The notes: a model not told the origin generated them from the sequence alone. A DNA stretch of 64,000 bases from Coptis chinensis (GCA_015680905.1 CM027378.1:89619501-89683500), one strand, 5' to 3'; numbered from the stretch's first letter, positions 31,876 through 43,407 are shown. Translations and numbers: made by a program.

Positions 31876-32420
31876 TTATGTGATGAGTTGTGCTAGTGTG
31901 CACTTCTCCTAATTGATATAGGTCCATAGATTAGTATGCTCTGAAATTTCTGTTTGAGATTGGTTGAACCAACACCTTAGTTGACCTGGTAAGGAATGAC
32001 CTGTAAGCTGGATTTCTGGATCTGTATTGTCACCGATTCCCCGTAAAGGAATGTGTGACATGGTGGTAGTTGCAGCCCTCTGGTCGGTATTGGATCGACT
32101 GCAAGTGATATGTAAGTAAGAAGTATATCTTGCAACATAGAAGTGTGCACAGATTATCCGAATTGATCCAAAGATTAAAGATTAGTATAAATGAAAGATA
32201 GTTGAATGTAGACTTATCTCTTAGAACGCTGACTTTTAGTTTGCCGCCATTGATAATCCACACCAGCGTCATGGAAACTTCAATGACGTGCTTGCTGTAA
32301 AAGAATCTTGGAGAGTTTTCATTTGATTGGCTAAAGCTTTGAGCTGTCCTTCTATGGTGGTTTTACCAAGTTTCGTGGGCTTGAGAAAATGGTTTGAATG
32401 TTTTTTCTCAAGAAGACGAA
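31876..32420. other. Interior of the Tat-like remnant, no coding seen
   Basis: No motif recognised. On the minus strand this is the leader just downstream of the primer site, a region that is normally untranslated. Confidence 0.5.
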
Positions 32421-33622
32421 CCGACAAACGACGCCAATGTAAAGGTAGTATTTGTTCGACTGAACTCGGTTATATCAAGCTACCTATGTATCGAATTCTT
32501 TAGTGAACTCGAATCAAGTCGGACATAGTTCAAGCTTTTGATTGGTTGATTGGATGGGAGATGGAGATAGATTATCGAGAAGATGGAGAATTGGCCTCCC
32601 CTCTAGAATGGAGAAGACGTCTCCTTTTATAGGCGTATATCCCCTTTTTACGCTATTTTGATGATTGCTTTTACTCCTTCCGTTACGAAGCAATGATCTC
32701 TCATTAATGATGTTGTTGACTAGCTTGCAGCGGTTACGTTTCCTAGGTCGTTTAGACAACCTGACCTTAGGTCGTATGCACGACCCGCTTGTAGTCTGGA
32801 CACGTGGTCTGCCACGAGTGTTTGAGAGTGGAGGGTACTGATATACTAAAATGTAATGTTAAACCTATTAGAAATGGGTCTTCAAGAACCGAACTGATAA
32901 AAAATTAGAACCGAATAGTAAAAAATCGATGGGTACCTGAATCAAAATCGGAACCGATTATTATAATTTTGAAATATAAAATTTAGCATTATATTACATT
33001 AAATAAAAGCAAATCCAAACATTATTTTATATATAGTTTTTGTTTATTAGGTGTAAAACTCTACTAAATATATAAAGTTTAATCGTAAATGTAAATGCAT
33101 ATTTTATAATATTATATTAAATATGTGTATTGTAAATGTTAATAATAATGTCTACGTTTACACGTATACTATGAATTAACTAATAAACGTGTACGTGCTT
33201 GATATATTACATGTGTATATATAGAATAACGAATACGTGGTACATGTACTTATTCTATATATGACGCATGTACATATATTATAATATACACGTGTTCGAT
33301 TTAAAATACACACATATGTACAATTTAAGAGATGTATTTAAAGTTTTTAGATAATTTTCAAAGACTATTGAATTTAGGACTATTACTTCTTATAAGAGGA
33401 CAAAAATATCAGTGGCAAGTGATATAATCGCACTAAAAGCCAACTTTTATAGCGGTTATATAATTAAAAAAATAATTTTAACAATATTAATGTATAACTA
33501 GATAAAGAACTGAAACCGACTTAATTAATAGGTATGATATAAGAAAAAAAATCGAATCCAGCCAAAACTGTTAAAAATATAACCGAAACCGGTAAAAACC
33601 AAACCAGAACTGACCCATGAAC

Positions 33623-33799
33623 ATAATGTTATTAGTATTCCTTCGACGTTCTTCTCTTTGAAACTGTGTACAATACTACAATCTACCAATACCTCCACTA
33701 TTTTGTTCCAAGTTTACAAAATCACTCTTGATATTCCTAGTCATGAGCTTCTTGCACTATTTACACTTCTATTATCAACATCACATTTCTATTTCGTTA
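33623..33799. other. Short spacer
   Basis: Nothing recognised between element A and the next MITE. Confidence 0.4.
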
Positions 33800-34257
33800 G
33801 GGCATCTCCAATGGAGGATGTAAACTGTATAGAGTGAAAAATTTACACTCAAAATATCAAAAAACTCTTTCCAATGGAGGTGGTATACCGTAGATAATAG
33901 AGTATTAGTTGATAGAGGAGGTGGGGAATTTCTCATCTCGCTATCACTTTAACTAACGTCCGAACAAAAAAAAAATCGGACGTTACTTTAAGTAAAGTAA
34001 CGTCCCTTTCTAATTATAAAGTAATTTTTTAATTCAGACGTCACTTTAAGTGACGTCTTAGTTTAAATTAAAGAGGGACGTTATTTTAAGTGACGTCCAA
34101 GTTTAAAATCTAATTTTTTTAACACTTCTATTGGAAAGTATAGAGTGTAGATATTTATAAGCTATACAATATTATATAATTATAGATGTAAAATCTTAAT
34201 GGCATCTATATGGAGTCTAGATAGAAGTGTAATTTTACACCCTCATCGGAGATGCCC
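33800..34257. mobile_element. Harbinger-like MITE with GACGTCACTT inner repeats
   Basis: Inverted ends GGGCATCTCCAATGG (33800) and CCGATGAGGGTG-type sequence read back from GGAGATGCCC (ending 34257). Flanks are TTA and TCA, a probable mutated 3-bp duplication. The inside repeats GACGTCACTTTAAGTGACGT-like palindromes (33960-34110). Confidence 0.75.
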
Positions 34258-34555
34258 TCACAAATTTTTTCATAGTTTGAAAAGTATGACAAGTCGACAA
34301 CACTCTGCTGGAGTCTGCACTCTTAGAAAATTGAAAATTGGAATCCTATTTATTGTGATAACTATAGTCAAACCAGTTTATTTCGTTCAATTCAGTAGGA
34401 AATACACCGCTAGCTAGCAGCTTCTCAATAACTGCACCTAAAATCATGGCTCACGTTGAATTCGAAATGGGATATCCTATCCACACCAAATTAGGCCATT
34501 ATGTAAAAAAAAATAACAACTGATTTAGCTTTCACGGCTTAAGATTGATTCAGAA
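34258..34555. other. Spacer, nothing recognised
   Basis: No gene, array or element end recognised. Confidence 0.4.
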
Positions 34556-34942
34556 CAAGGCCCAAAATATCACCGATATATCGTTGATATATATTGTTTT
34601 TTTGATACACCGATATCGATATATCTGATATATATCTACTGAATATTAAATCTTTTTTTTTTTCGATATATATTGGAATTTCCGATATAAAATTTTATAT
34701 TGCCGATATAACCGATATATACAATATTTACGATATATATCATTTAACTTTTTGACTATTTTTTAATATAAATATTTGATATTTCCAATATTTTATGATA
34801 TTTTTTTATCAATATTTCTGATATTTTAGATAATTTAGACTAGTCACCAAAAAAAAATATATCTTATATTTTCAATATATCCGATATATATCGGTTTTTA
34901 GGTACACCAAAATATTCACCAAATTCGATATTTTGAGCCTTG
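34556..34942. mobile_element. CGATATATC-family MITE, copy 3
   Basis: Inverted ends CAAGGCCCAAAATATC and GATATTTTGAGCCTTG. The 8-bp flanks ATTCAGAA and ACCCAAAA share 5 of 8 bases, so any duplication has decayed. The body has the same GATATATC words and GGTACACC near both ends. Confidence 0.85.
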
Positions 34943-35074
34943 ACCCAAAATACAGAATCCTCAAATATTCTTAACTATGAAATCCAACTTTTGAAGTATC
35001 CAACCAAGCTTTTCAACATATCCTTACAAACTATAAAGTATTCTACTCTTTTTCTGGAACTCTAGACTTCGTTC

Positions 35075-36078
35075 CAAGGCCCAAAATATCGCCGATATAT
35101 CCAATATATCGCCAATATATTTCGGTAAATTGGTACACCGATATTGATATTTCCGAAATATATCCACCGAATATTGAACCCCTTTTTTCGATATATATCG
35201 GAATTTCCGATATTAAACTTTATATCGCCGATATAATCGATATTTCCGATACAATCGATATATATCGGTTGACTTTTTGACCATTTTTTAATATAAATCT
35301 GATATTTCCAATATATTTCCGATATGTTTCCGATATTTCTGATATTATATTTCCAATATATTCGATATTTTCGATATTTTAAATAGTTTGGACTAGTCAC
35401 CAAAAAAATAGATATATTCGATATATATCGGTTTTTAGGTACACCGATATATGAACCGATATCGAAATTTTGGGCCTTGATTGAGTCCACCACTTTCTTA
35501 CAAAGAATACAAAGTGATATATGTGGACCTATTCATCCACTGTGCGAACCATTTAGATATTTTATGGTACTAGTTGATGCATCTGTAAGGTGGTACAGAT
35601 GGTCCCATGTATGCTTAGTTTCACACAAGGAACGTTGCATTTGCTCGATCAATTACTTGCTCAAGTAATCCGGCTATGAGCCCAATTTCCCAAATTTACA
35701 TCACTAAAGCCCAAAATATCGCCGATATATCCGATATATCTCGGTAAATTGGTACACCAATATCGATATTTTCGACATATATCCACGAACTCTTTTTTTT
35801 CCAATGTATATCGGAATTTCCGATATGAAACTTTATATCGCCGATATAATCGATATTTCCGATATATATCGGTTGACTTTTTGACCATTTTTTAATATAA
35901 ATCCAATATTTCCAATATATTTCCGATATGTTTCCGATATTTTCGATATATCTGATATTTCTGATATTTTAAATAGTTTGGACTGGTCACCAAAAAAATA
36001 GATATATCTGATATATCCAATATATATCGGTTTTTAGATACACTGATATATGAACCGATATCGAAATTTTGGGCCTTG
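35075..36078. mobile_element. Composite unit: two CGATATATC MITEs around copia integrase
   Basis: Copy 4 (35075-35479) and copy 5 (35705-36078) are complete elements, each with AAGGCCCAAAATATC-type and CCTTG-ending inverted termini. The outer flanks CTTCGTTC (35067-35074) and CTTCGTTA (36079-36086) agree at 7 of 8 positions, while the inner flanks (ATTGAGTC and TACATCAC) do not match their outer partners. The simplest reading is that the whole 1-kb unit inserted once, carrying the 225-bp integrase piece. Independent insertions into an old copia remnant remain possible. Confidence 0.7.
35480..35704 (+). pseudogene. Copia integrase-core fragment between two MITEs
   Basis: Translation gives RIQSDICGPIHPLCEPFRYFMVLVDAS followed, across frame changes, by WSHVCL and a run like the integrase core downstream of the first catalytic Asp (D in SDICG). 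It has no neighbouring RT or LTR. It is unlike the integrase at 8701-14749 (different subfamily wording), so it was not derived from that element. Confidence 0.75.
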
Positions 36079-36086
36079 CTTCGTTA

Positions 36087-37388
36087 TATACTTGGCTGGC
36101 ATTGACTTACTTTATTTGGGTGGCACTGGTGTACAACAATCAACAATGTCCCAGCTGGAAATGACATTCATGGAAATTTTATCTTTTATGGAAAAAAAGA
36201 AAAAATAATAGACAAAATGCGTGGGATCACTACAATACACCATTACAATTCAGATCTTATGATGGCTTAACAAATTTCGGAAACTGATTGATCTGATCAA
36301 CTAGGTTCTCGAGCTGATTCTAATCTCATGGTTAATCAGATGAAGTCAATTTCTACGCAAAATCACACACTAGATCAAAACACCTATAACTTCATATCTT
36401 TATATAAATTAGTCAGATTTCAGATTTATAGTTAGGAACAAAACAAAAACCAAAAGACAACCTCAAGAAATGATTCGCAGTAAGTTGGTTAAAAGTTCAC
36501 CCAAAATACGAATCCGACATCAGGATTTACAAATTAATTCACACACGAATAATCAGATAAATAAAATTTATAGATATAAATCATCAAGTCCTCAGCTAAA
36601 TTCAGCTTTGTAAATGATCAGCTGATCACCCAGAAAATTAAATGATCGGCTATTGCAACATGTCAACAACACCACAAATATCAGTCCACTTGTCTGCCAT
36701 CTCCAAACAGATCTGTTCGACTAGGGACTCATAATTATAGAAGAACAAGTCATTTTCCCAACCTACACATCAGTCTGAATTGTCTCCCATTCACAAAAGA
36801 GACTTTCTCAACTTTTCTTCTCCACATTCACATTTGTTCTAGTCTCTGATGTGTAAATTCCAGTGACAGATTTTTTTTTTTTGGATAATTATTCCAGTGG
36901 CGGGTTACCACTGATCACTTGTCTTTATGGATGAAAGATACAGAAATCTACCTACAATAATCTGTGACCTGTGTCTGTGGGTATGAAGGAGAACCAAAGT
37001 CAAAAAAAAAATGTGCATATTAGAGCTCCTTTGACTCAAAGGACATGTCCTTCGAAATGGTCCAAAAATTCACAATTCTGGTAACATAGTTTCAAATTGT
37101 TGCCTTGACTGGCCTGTCTTTCCCCACGAGTCCATGACAATGAAACCCAAACTTAGTCCACAGCAAATTAAATCCTAATAAATTGGCTCGACTTGCTGTG
37201 TTTGGCATTGGCTGGTCAGATTTTACACTCGAGGCTTGGAAAGGGTCATACTTCAAAGAGGGGTGAGACGAGAACAAAAAAATGAAGAGGCAATGCTCAC
37301 ACCAGGGGTTGCTAGGTTCTACATTAAGAACACAAACACTTGAGACGAAATTCACCAACGGTTGAACATGGTTTGATTTTTCAGCAAG
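36087..37388. other. 1.3-kb intergenic stretch
   Basis: No gene recognised. The minus-strand frame at 37092-37358 has no known motif. T-run at 36871-36881. Confidence 0.4.
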
Positions 37389-37696
37389 GGTTCAACCAGT
37401 GGCGGAGCCACGTTAAACTGACATGGGGCACGTAGGTGAAATTTCTCAATGTAACATATAATTTGTTATTCCAAGAAATTGGTTCCAGGTCCATTTTCGG
37501 GTGCAAATCACTCTCATAACTAACGTTTTTTTTAAATCACTCACAAAGACAATTTTCGAGTTAAAATAACCCGGGAAACCAATTTTCGGGTGAAAATAAT
37601 CCGTGAGGACAAATAGCCCGGATTTGAAATATATATTTTTCCGATTTCACTCTTTCTCGTTTTACTATAAAAGAGTGTTCATACCTTATGTTGATG

Positions 37697-38046
37697 TATA
37701 AACAATAATTGTTTATACACAAATAGGTGAACGTACTTTATACAATATGTTGATGTATGAACAATGATTGTTCATAGCTCATGTTTATTGTTCATACTCC
37801 AATAGGTGTTTTCTTACTGATCATACATTATGTTATGATTATTCGTATGAACAATGAGTGTTCATAATTCATGTTGAAGTATAAACAACTCAAATAGATA
37901 TGAACAATGATTGTTCATACTCCAATAGGTATTCTTACTGATCATACATTATGTTGAGGTATGAACAGTAATTGTTCATATCTCAAATAGGTATGAATAG
38001 TGATTGTTCATAGCTAATGTTGAGGTATAAACAATAATTGTTCATA
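37697..38046. repeat. Array of seven 21-bp palindromes
   Basis: Imperfect palindromes with core TGAACAATnATTGTTCA lie at 37697-37717, 37756-37776, 37846-37866, 37899-37919, 37960-37980, 37992-38012 and 38026-38046. Spacers often read CTCAAATAGGT or TGTTGAGGT. Spacing is irregular (32-90 bp). No coding. Confidence 0.9.
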
Positions 38047-38390
38047 CCCCAAATAGTTGTTTCGGTTAGGCCAGACCTTTATTATTTCGCGTAAGGGGTA
38101 TACTTGATTTTTCATCTACCCGAGTCGTTTTTAATTTCACGTCAAGAGTATATTTGACTTTTTATCTACCCAATCCTTACGAGTGATTAAACAAAAAATG
38201 GTTATCAGATACTCATAATGTTTTTACGATGCCTTTGTGGGTACCATGTTACTAAGTACTAACTAGGCCCACTGGTGTTTACATTTCGTTAAGTTGCTAA
38301 GTTACTAACTAGGCCTCTTGTTTGCATACTATTGTTTACAGCATGTACCCAAGCAAGAGAAAAAAAAAAACAAATGATTAGGAAATTCTT

Positions 38391-38844
38391 TGGGTAATCT
38401 TAGTCACACCCAAAAAAATTGTCACATAGCCTAAATGTTTTGTTTTGTAAACTGCTAATTCTATCATTCTCTGTTTTGGGGTCTGACCATAAAAAATAAA
38501 GTAACATGAGACAACCAAAATCCTGCTCTGTTCTTAAATAAACTCTTCGGCTCTTCTTCATCTCCCACCCCAATCCCACCATAATCCACGACGATGATTC
38601 GATGAAGACTACCAATTCTTTATTTTTTTTTTAAAGGAAACAAATGTGGTAGCCGAAACATGTTATTATGGGGAAAGAATAGGGAAAAAAAACAAACAAC
38701 AATAACAAAATTATTAAATTATTAAATAAGAAAACAGTTTTTTTTCTCTATTTGGTCACACCCCAAGAAATAAAATAGAGAATTTGGGTAGAATCAGGAG
38801 TTTGTTAAAAATTTGGGCTATACCACATGTGACTAAGATTACCC
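38391..38844. mobile_element. MITE nested in the hAT element
   Basis: Ends TGGGTAATCTTAGTCACA (38391) and its reverse complement, ending in GATTACCC (38844), are inverted over about 17 bases. AATTCTT occurs directly outside both ends (38384-38390 and 38845-38851), a 7-bp apparent duplication. No coding inside. Confidence 0.8.
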
Positions 38845-39943
38845 AATTCTTATATCATTTTCAATCAACATAAACAAGACAAAAAGACTTCATAATTTGA
38901 ACATATTTTCAGTGCACTGGATTGCCAGCTTTGTGTTTATTGTTTTTGTATACAAAATCAGGTGTTTATTATTTGGTAACCTAAACATGCCACTTTAGGG
39001 ATGTAATTGTTTCTACCAAAACAAAAAGATGTAATTGTTAATAACTAACTATTTTTTTGCAGGGCGTAAATTAAGTAAATTATATACAATAGGGGAGGGG
39101 GGTGCCAATGGGTCCTGATTATCTAGAACCGAACCGAAATCGAAACACTATTTCAGTTATGGGTCTTAAAAAGTTAGACCCATTTAAAATGGGTCATTAA
39201 GAACCGAACCGATAAAAAACCAAATAGTAAAAAACTTGTGAGTACCCAAACCGAAACCGGAACCAATTATTATAATTTTGATATATAAAATTTAGTATTA
39301 TATTACATTTAAGATAATCAAACTCATACATTATAATATAAAATATATTTTTTACGTGTAAAAATCTATCAAATATATATAGCATAATAGTAAATGTGTG
39401 TTGTTATATGTATATTTTATAACAATACGTTAAACAAATATATTATAGATGTTAATAATAATATCAACGTGTATATTATATGAATTAACTAATACATTTT
39501 ATATTTATTAACTTATGCACGTATATATTTAAATAAAATACACATATTTGATATATTGTAGTACACGTACTTATTATAAACCAATATATAATGTTCATAT
39601 TAAAAATTATTGATGAGATGTAATTGTAAGACGCATGTACTCGCATGTTCGATTTAAAATGTAAGTTAATACACGTATACAAATATATGTGTATGCACGT
39701 AAAATATATCAAGTTAACAAATATATGTGATTGCACGTATATACGATCGAGTTAATATAAGAAAACAAATATATTTGTTATGCACGTAAAAAAAAATCAA
39801 AATTTTGCGGTTGGATATTTGATTATTTTAATTTCTATAGCAAAACTTGAAATTATCACATGAATGGTAAATGTTTTAACGTTTATAATTGATATATGTT
39901 CATAAATTGATGTAAATATGATTGTTGATATATTACTAATTAT

Positions 39944-40687
39944 CATTGTCACCAAGTTCGGCGTTTTTTTGAAAAAAACGCGTTTAAAACCCAAGATATT
40001 GGCAAGACGTCTGGTTCCAGTTTAAAACCCGGGTTTTTAAAAAAAAAACCCGTTTTAAACGTTTTAAACTTAAAAAACGTTTAAAACCCAAGATTTTGAA
40101 AATCTCCCGTTTTTTTTTTTTTTTTTTTTTTTAATCTAAAAGAAAACACGGAAAAGAAAAAGGGGTTTTGGAGTTTACCTTTTTGAAGAGTGGGCGTTAG
40201 ATTGACTTATTGAGACAGTTTTATTTTGTTTTGGACTATTAATAATTAATTATAAATTTTAAAATTATTAACTTATTTGTAGTTTTTGATTATGCCATTA
40301 TAATTGGTAATTAGTAGTATCTTATTTAGAGTCGTGTTTTGGTACTGAATCTAAAACTTATAGTATTTGGATGAATAATAATAATTTGATACTTTCATGT
40401 ATTTGAATTTTCTTTCATTTGTATTATTTTTATTTTTATTTTATGTGTCAATTCTTTTTTTCACTCTTATAAAAAAATCAGATTCTTTATCTATTATATT
40501 CTTTATCATCGGTTTTTACCGTTTCTTTTACGTATTATACGTTTTAAACCCGTTTTACCATTTTAAACCCGTTTTTTTATGTCCCACGTTTTTTTCCGCT
40601 TTTTTTCCCGAGATGTTCCGTTTAAAACACGAACTAAGTTTTTTTCAAATACACCGTTTTAAACTCATACCGTACTTGGTGACAATG
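39944..40687. mobile_element. hAT-like element with GTTTTAAAC words
   Basis: Inverted ends CATTGTCACCAAGTTCGG (39944) and, reversed, CATTGTCACCAAGTACGG (ending 40687). The left flank is CTAATTAT (39936-39943). The right flank reads CTAATT until the adjacent MULE; after removing the MULE and one of its duplications it reads CTAATTAT, a perfect 8-bp duplication. The body is rich in CGTTTTAAAC words and has a long T-run at 40110-40131. Confidence 0.85.
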
Positions 40688-41101
40688 CTAATTCAGGTTT
40701 TGGGATAAATCTCCCTCAACTTGATTCAGTTACTTAAAAAACCCTCGCTTGCGGACTAATCCACAAAACCTCACTGTTTTTCGAAATAAGAAAATAAAAC
40801 TAATAATGACCTGAATACCCCCGTCATCTACACCAGTCCACCTTCTTCTGTTTTCTATTTCAGTTCCAAAAATTTCTCATTTTTGAATTAGTGTAGAAAC
40901 ATCTCGCTATTCAGATGTGAAAGATCAATTTCTTTGTCATAAAACACTACCAAAATCAAAACAAGAAGTTTAGTTCTTTAAAAAGCATATCTAAACCATA
41001 ACCCATTGGAAAATCTCCGACTTCTTTGGGAAAACAATAATTTTGCAAACAAAAAATCAAACTTTCAAGTTCTAGAAGAGATGGAGATTAAATTAAGAAG
41101 A

Positions 41102-41750
41102 TGGCTGCTCCAAAAACTACGGCAAACAAACCAAATCTGGTGAGATTCTTCAACCTTTAATCCTATTTTTAGAAATTTGTATGAAAAAATGAATTTTCAT
41201 ATATGAGTTAGTTTGTAAATACGAATTTACATTTGTTTAGTGATTTCACTCTGTATTTTATAGTTTTGCAATTTCAAGTTTGGGTTTATTATGAATTTTT
41301 ATGTTTGTGTATGTAGTAGTTTTACCATGCATTTTTATATTTTCGTAGTAGTTTTTTTTTTTCTATATTCTTAAATTTGCGTAGTGTTTTTACTCTGTTT
41401 TTTCATGTTTGTGTAATATGTGGTGATAGTTTTACTCTGTATTCTTAAATTTGTATAGTAGTTTTACTCTGCATTCTTAAATGTGCATAGTAGTTTTACT
41501 CTGCACTTTTAAATTTACGTATTAATTTATTTATGTTATTTTAAACTTTGCATAAATAGTCTTTGTTATTAATTGGTTTTCTCTCATTGTAACAGAAGGA
41601 AAACGAGAATAAGTCGTACAAGACCTTTAGAGCTTCTGCATTACCTACGCTTGGGGTTGTAGCATATTTTAAGAAAAGGCTTAGAGCTGAGGACCGTATC
41701 TCAACAATGAATATGGGATTCAAAAGAAGAATGCAAGAAATGATGAGTTG
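41102..41750 (+). CDS. Putative two-exon small protein inside the MULE
   Basis: Exon 1 at 41102-41140 starts ATG (MAAPKTTANKPNL) and meets a GTGAGA donor. A 455-bp T-rich intron ends TAACAG at 41595. Exon 2 (41596-41751) continues in phase 0 (KENENKSYKTFRASALPTLG and on) to TGA, giving about 64 residues rich in Lys/Arg. I recognise no family. It could be a captured gene fragment or the 5' part of a longer captured gene whose B3-like end lies at 43075-43407. A chance pair of short frames cannot be excluded, but the splice signals and phase agree. Confidence 0.35.
41300..41530. repeat. About 36-bp degenerate tandem repeat
   Basis: TAGTAGTTTTACTCTGCATT followed by CTTAAATTTG recurs about five times. 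The array lies inside the putative intron of the small gene. Confidence 0.7.
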
Positions 41751-42189
41751 ATTTTTGTTTAATCAGTTCTTGGTGGATTTGTTATTAGATCTTTAATGTA
41801 ATGACTACAATTGTTAGAATTTTAGATGTAAAAAGGCTAATTTGGCTTAATGTGTTGTTGGTAAATGATGTAATGGGAATCTGTTTTATCTTTTCAGTTG
41901 GTAAAACAGTTGGGTTTGTTTTGTTTCAAAAATATATTGTGTAAAAATAATTTTGCATAGGTTATGATCTGTTTTCTCTATGAAAATTTAACTTTTCATA
42001 GATCAAATTATTGTGTAAATTTAAATTTACATAGATAAGTTCTCAGGTGAAAATACATTTTAACAGTTTATAAAAAATTACATGAGTTCGTTTGTCAGAT
42101 ATTAGATTGGTCAATTTCAAAGAAATGTTATGTGAAAACAATTTATCATGCATAGTTTCTTATTTGTGTGGCATACTTGCATGTAAACA

Positions 42190-42460
42190 CACTCTTCTAA
42201 ATAAATTTAAATTTTCATAGATCAAGTTACTATGTAAATTTAAGTTTTCATAGCTCTAGTGACTATGTAAATTTAAGTTTGTATAGTACAAATGTTTTTT
42301 CGTCAGACATGTTTTGTTTCACAAATCTATTATGTAAATTTAAATTTTCTTATATCAAACTACTATGTAAATTCAAATTTTCATATATCAAACTACTATG
42401 TAAAATTAAATTTTCATATGTCAAACTACTATGTAACTATGTAAATTTAAATTTCCACAT
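42190..42460. repeat. About 33-bp tandem repeat
   Basis: ACTATGTAAATTTAAATTTT followed by CATATATCAA recurs about six times, with single-base changes. The open frame over 42279-42530 is produced by this array. Confidence 0.85.
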
Positions 42461-43074
42461 GAAAATCAGAAATCGAGCTTGTTCGGATTTTAAAGTTGGT
42501 ATGGTGTCAATGGCTAATTCATTCCTGTAATTGAAAACATATTGTGTTTTAGAAAGGGAAAGTCATAGATCATGTAATAATTGTTACTATGCATTATGAT
42601 CTATGACACCATTTTCATATGTGAATTTGCATTTACATATGTCAAGTTACTATGTAAATATATATTTACATATATTTTGTCAAGGCGTCAGACAATTTCA
42701 CATCTCCAATTTTGTCCTGTATTTGCTTTGGTTTCTCCTTACCCATCATTTCAGAGTAGATTAAAACGATCGTTCTCTCCCATGCAAGATCTTCTACTTC
42801 ACTAACCTCTTCAAATCAAATAAACACCAACTTATTTCCTACAAACATTTCATCAAACAAATTCCACTCAATCTACTGATCTCTCATCAATCATTGAGTG
42901 CTAATAACACCCTGGTTCAAACTCCTTAAAATGTCTCGTTGACTTATAAATATCTTTATGAAGATGTATGTGGTAAAGAGTATTTTCCAACTACTAGATT
43001 GATTGGTCTTTATACTTATAATTTTGTTTTAGAGGGAAGTCGTTCAAAAAGTTCTTTCCATAAGCGACTGCGGC

Positions 43075-43407
43075 ATGGCTATCAATGGAGCAAAACCATG
43101 TTTACTGATTCCAACCATCAATGGAGCAAAACCATGTTTACTGATTCCAAAAAGTAGCAAGCTACAAACACTTTTTCCACTGGTTTCAGATGCTCGAATT
43201 GAGCTTCCAATTCAAGATGAGCAAGGACAAACCTACACATTTCTGTTTTGTTATAAACAAAACAAAGTGACTTACACTATTCGTAGAAATGATTGGGCCC
43301 AATATGTAGATCGTTACAAACTTAAGAAAGGAGATGTTGTCACCATAGAATGTGATCTAAGAGACTCGTTATTCATTGGATGTCTCCAAGTTGGTCCGAG
43401 AGACTGA
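43075..43407 (+). CDS. B3-like DNA-binding domain fragment inside the MULE
   Basis: The frame runs to a stop at 43405-43407. After a duplicated leader, it reads IELPIQDEQGQTYTFLFCYK, then WAQYVDRYKLKKGDVVTIEC, then LFIGCLQVG. The pattern polar beta-strand, D-x-x-G, W-x-x-(Y/F)-V, L-x-x-GD-V-x-(F/I) is that of plant B3 domains (DNA-binding pseudobarrels of ARF/ABI3/REM proteins). No other domain follows. A 36-bp direct duplication at about 43081-43152 (ATCAATGGAGCAAAACCATG) adds GAKPCLLIP twice near the start. The frame may extend upstream to about 42940 in other frames. Family assignment is by eye. Confidence 0.5.
   Translation: MAINGAKPCLLIPTINGAKPCLLIPKSSKLQTLFPLVSDARIELPIQDEQGQTYTFLFCYKQNKVTYTIRRNDWAQYVDRYKLKKGDVVTIECDLRDSLFIGCLQVGPRD

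Larger units (their letters stand above)
30614..32833 (-). mobile_element. Tat/Ogre-like gypsy remnant (minus strand)
   Basis: On the minus strand an LTR (32833 down to 32438, 396 bp) ends ACTACCTTTACA and is followed by TTGGCGTCGTTTGTCGG (32437-32421), like the TTGGCGCCG-type primer sites of Tat-lineage elements. A truncated second LTR end (about 60 bp) lies at 30614-30675 on the far side. GGTAC at 24441-24445 and 32834-32838 flanks the unit once the CRM-like element is removed. No pol coding remains; the interior is tandem arrays, a MITE and AT-rich DNA. The LTR start lacks the usual TG. Confidence 0.6.
24376..33622. mobile_element. hAT-like element A, host of a transposon nest
   Basis: The left end GGGGTGTGCATGGGT (24376) and subterminal CCGAACCGAAACCG-type words resume at 32839 after the nested block. 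The right part (32839-33622) matches 39160-39780 of element B through AATGGGTC, AAGAACCGAAC and TATAAAATTTAGCATTATATT. Without its inserts the element is under 0.9 kb, and it is AT-rich with no coding. The right terminus is degenerate (ACCCATGAACA), and I could not read a target duplication for it. Confidence 0.65.

Noticed and set aside
35075..36078. Copies 4 and 5 as two independent insertions each with its own duplication
   Set aside because: Neither copy has matching flanks of its own (4 of 8 bases at best), while the outermost flanks match 7 of 8.
37697..38046. CRISPR-like regular repeats
   Set aside because: Nuclear plant DNA; spacing is irregular, spacers are themselves repeated, and no cas genes exist.
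42279..42530. Open frame with repeated LLCKFKFSYIK units
   Set aside because: Produced by a 33-bp tandem array; period divisible by three.
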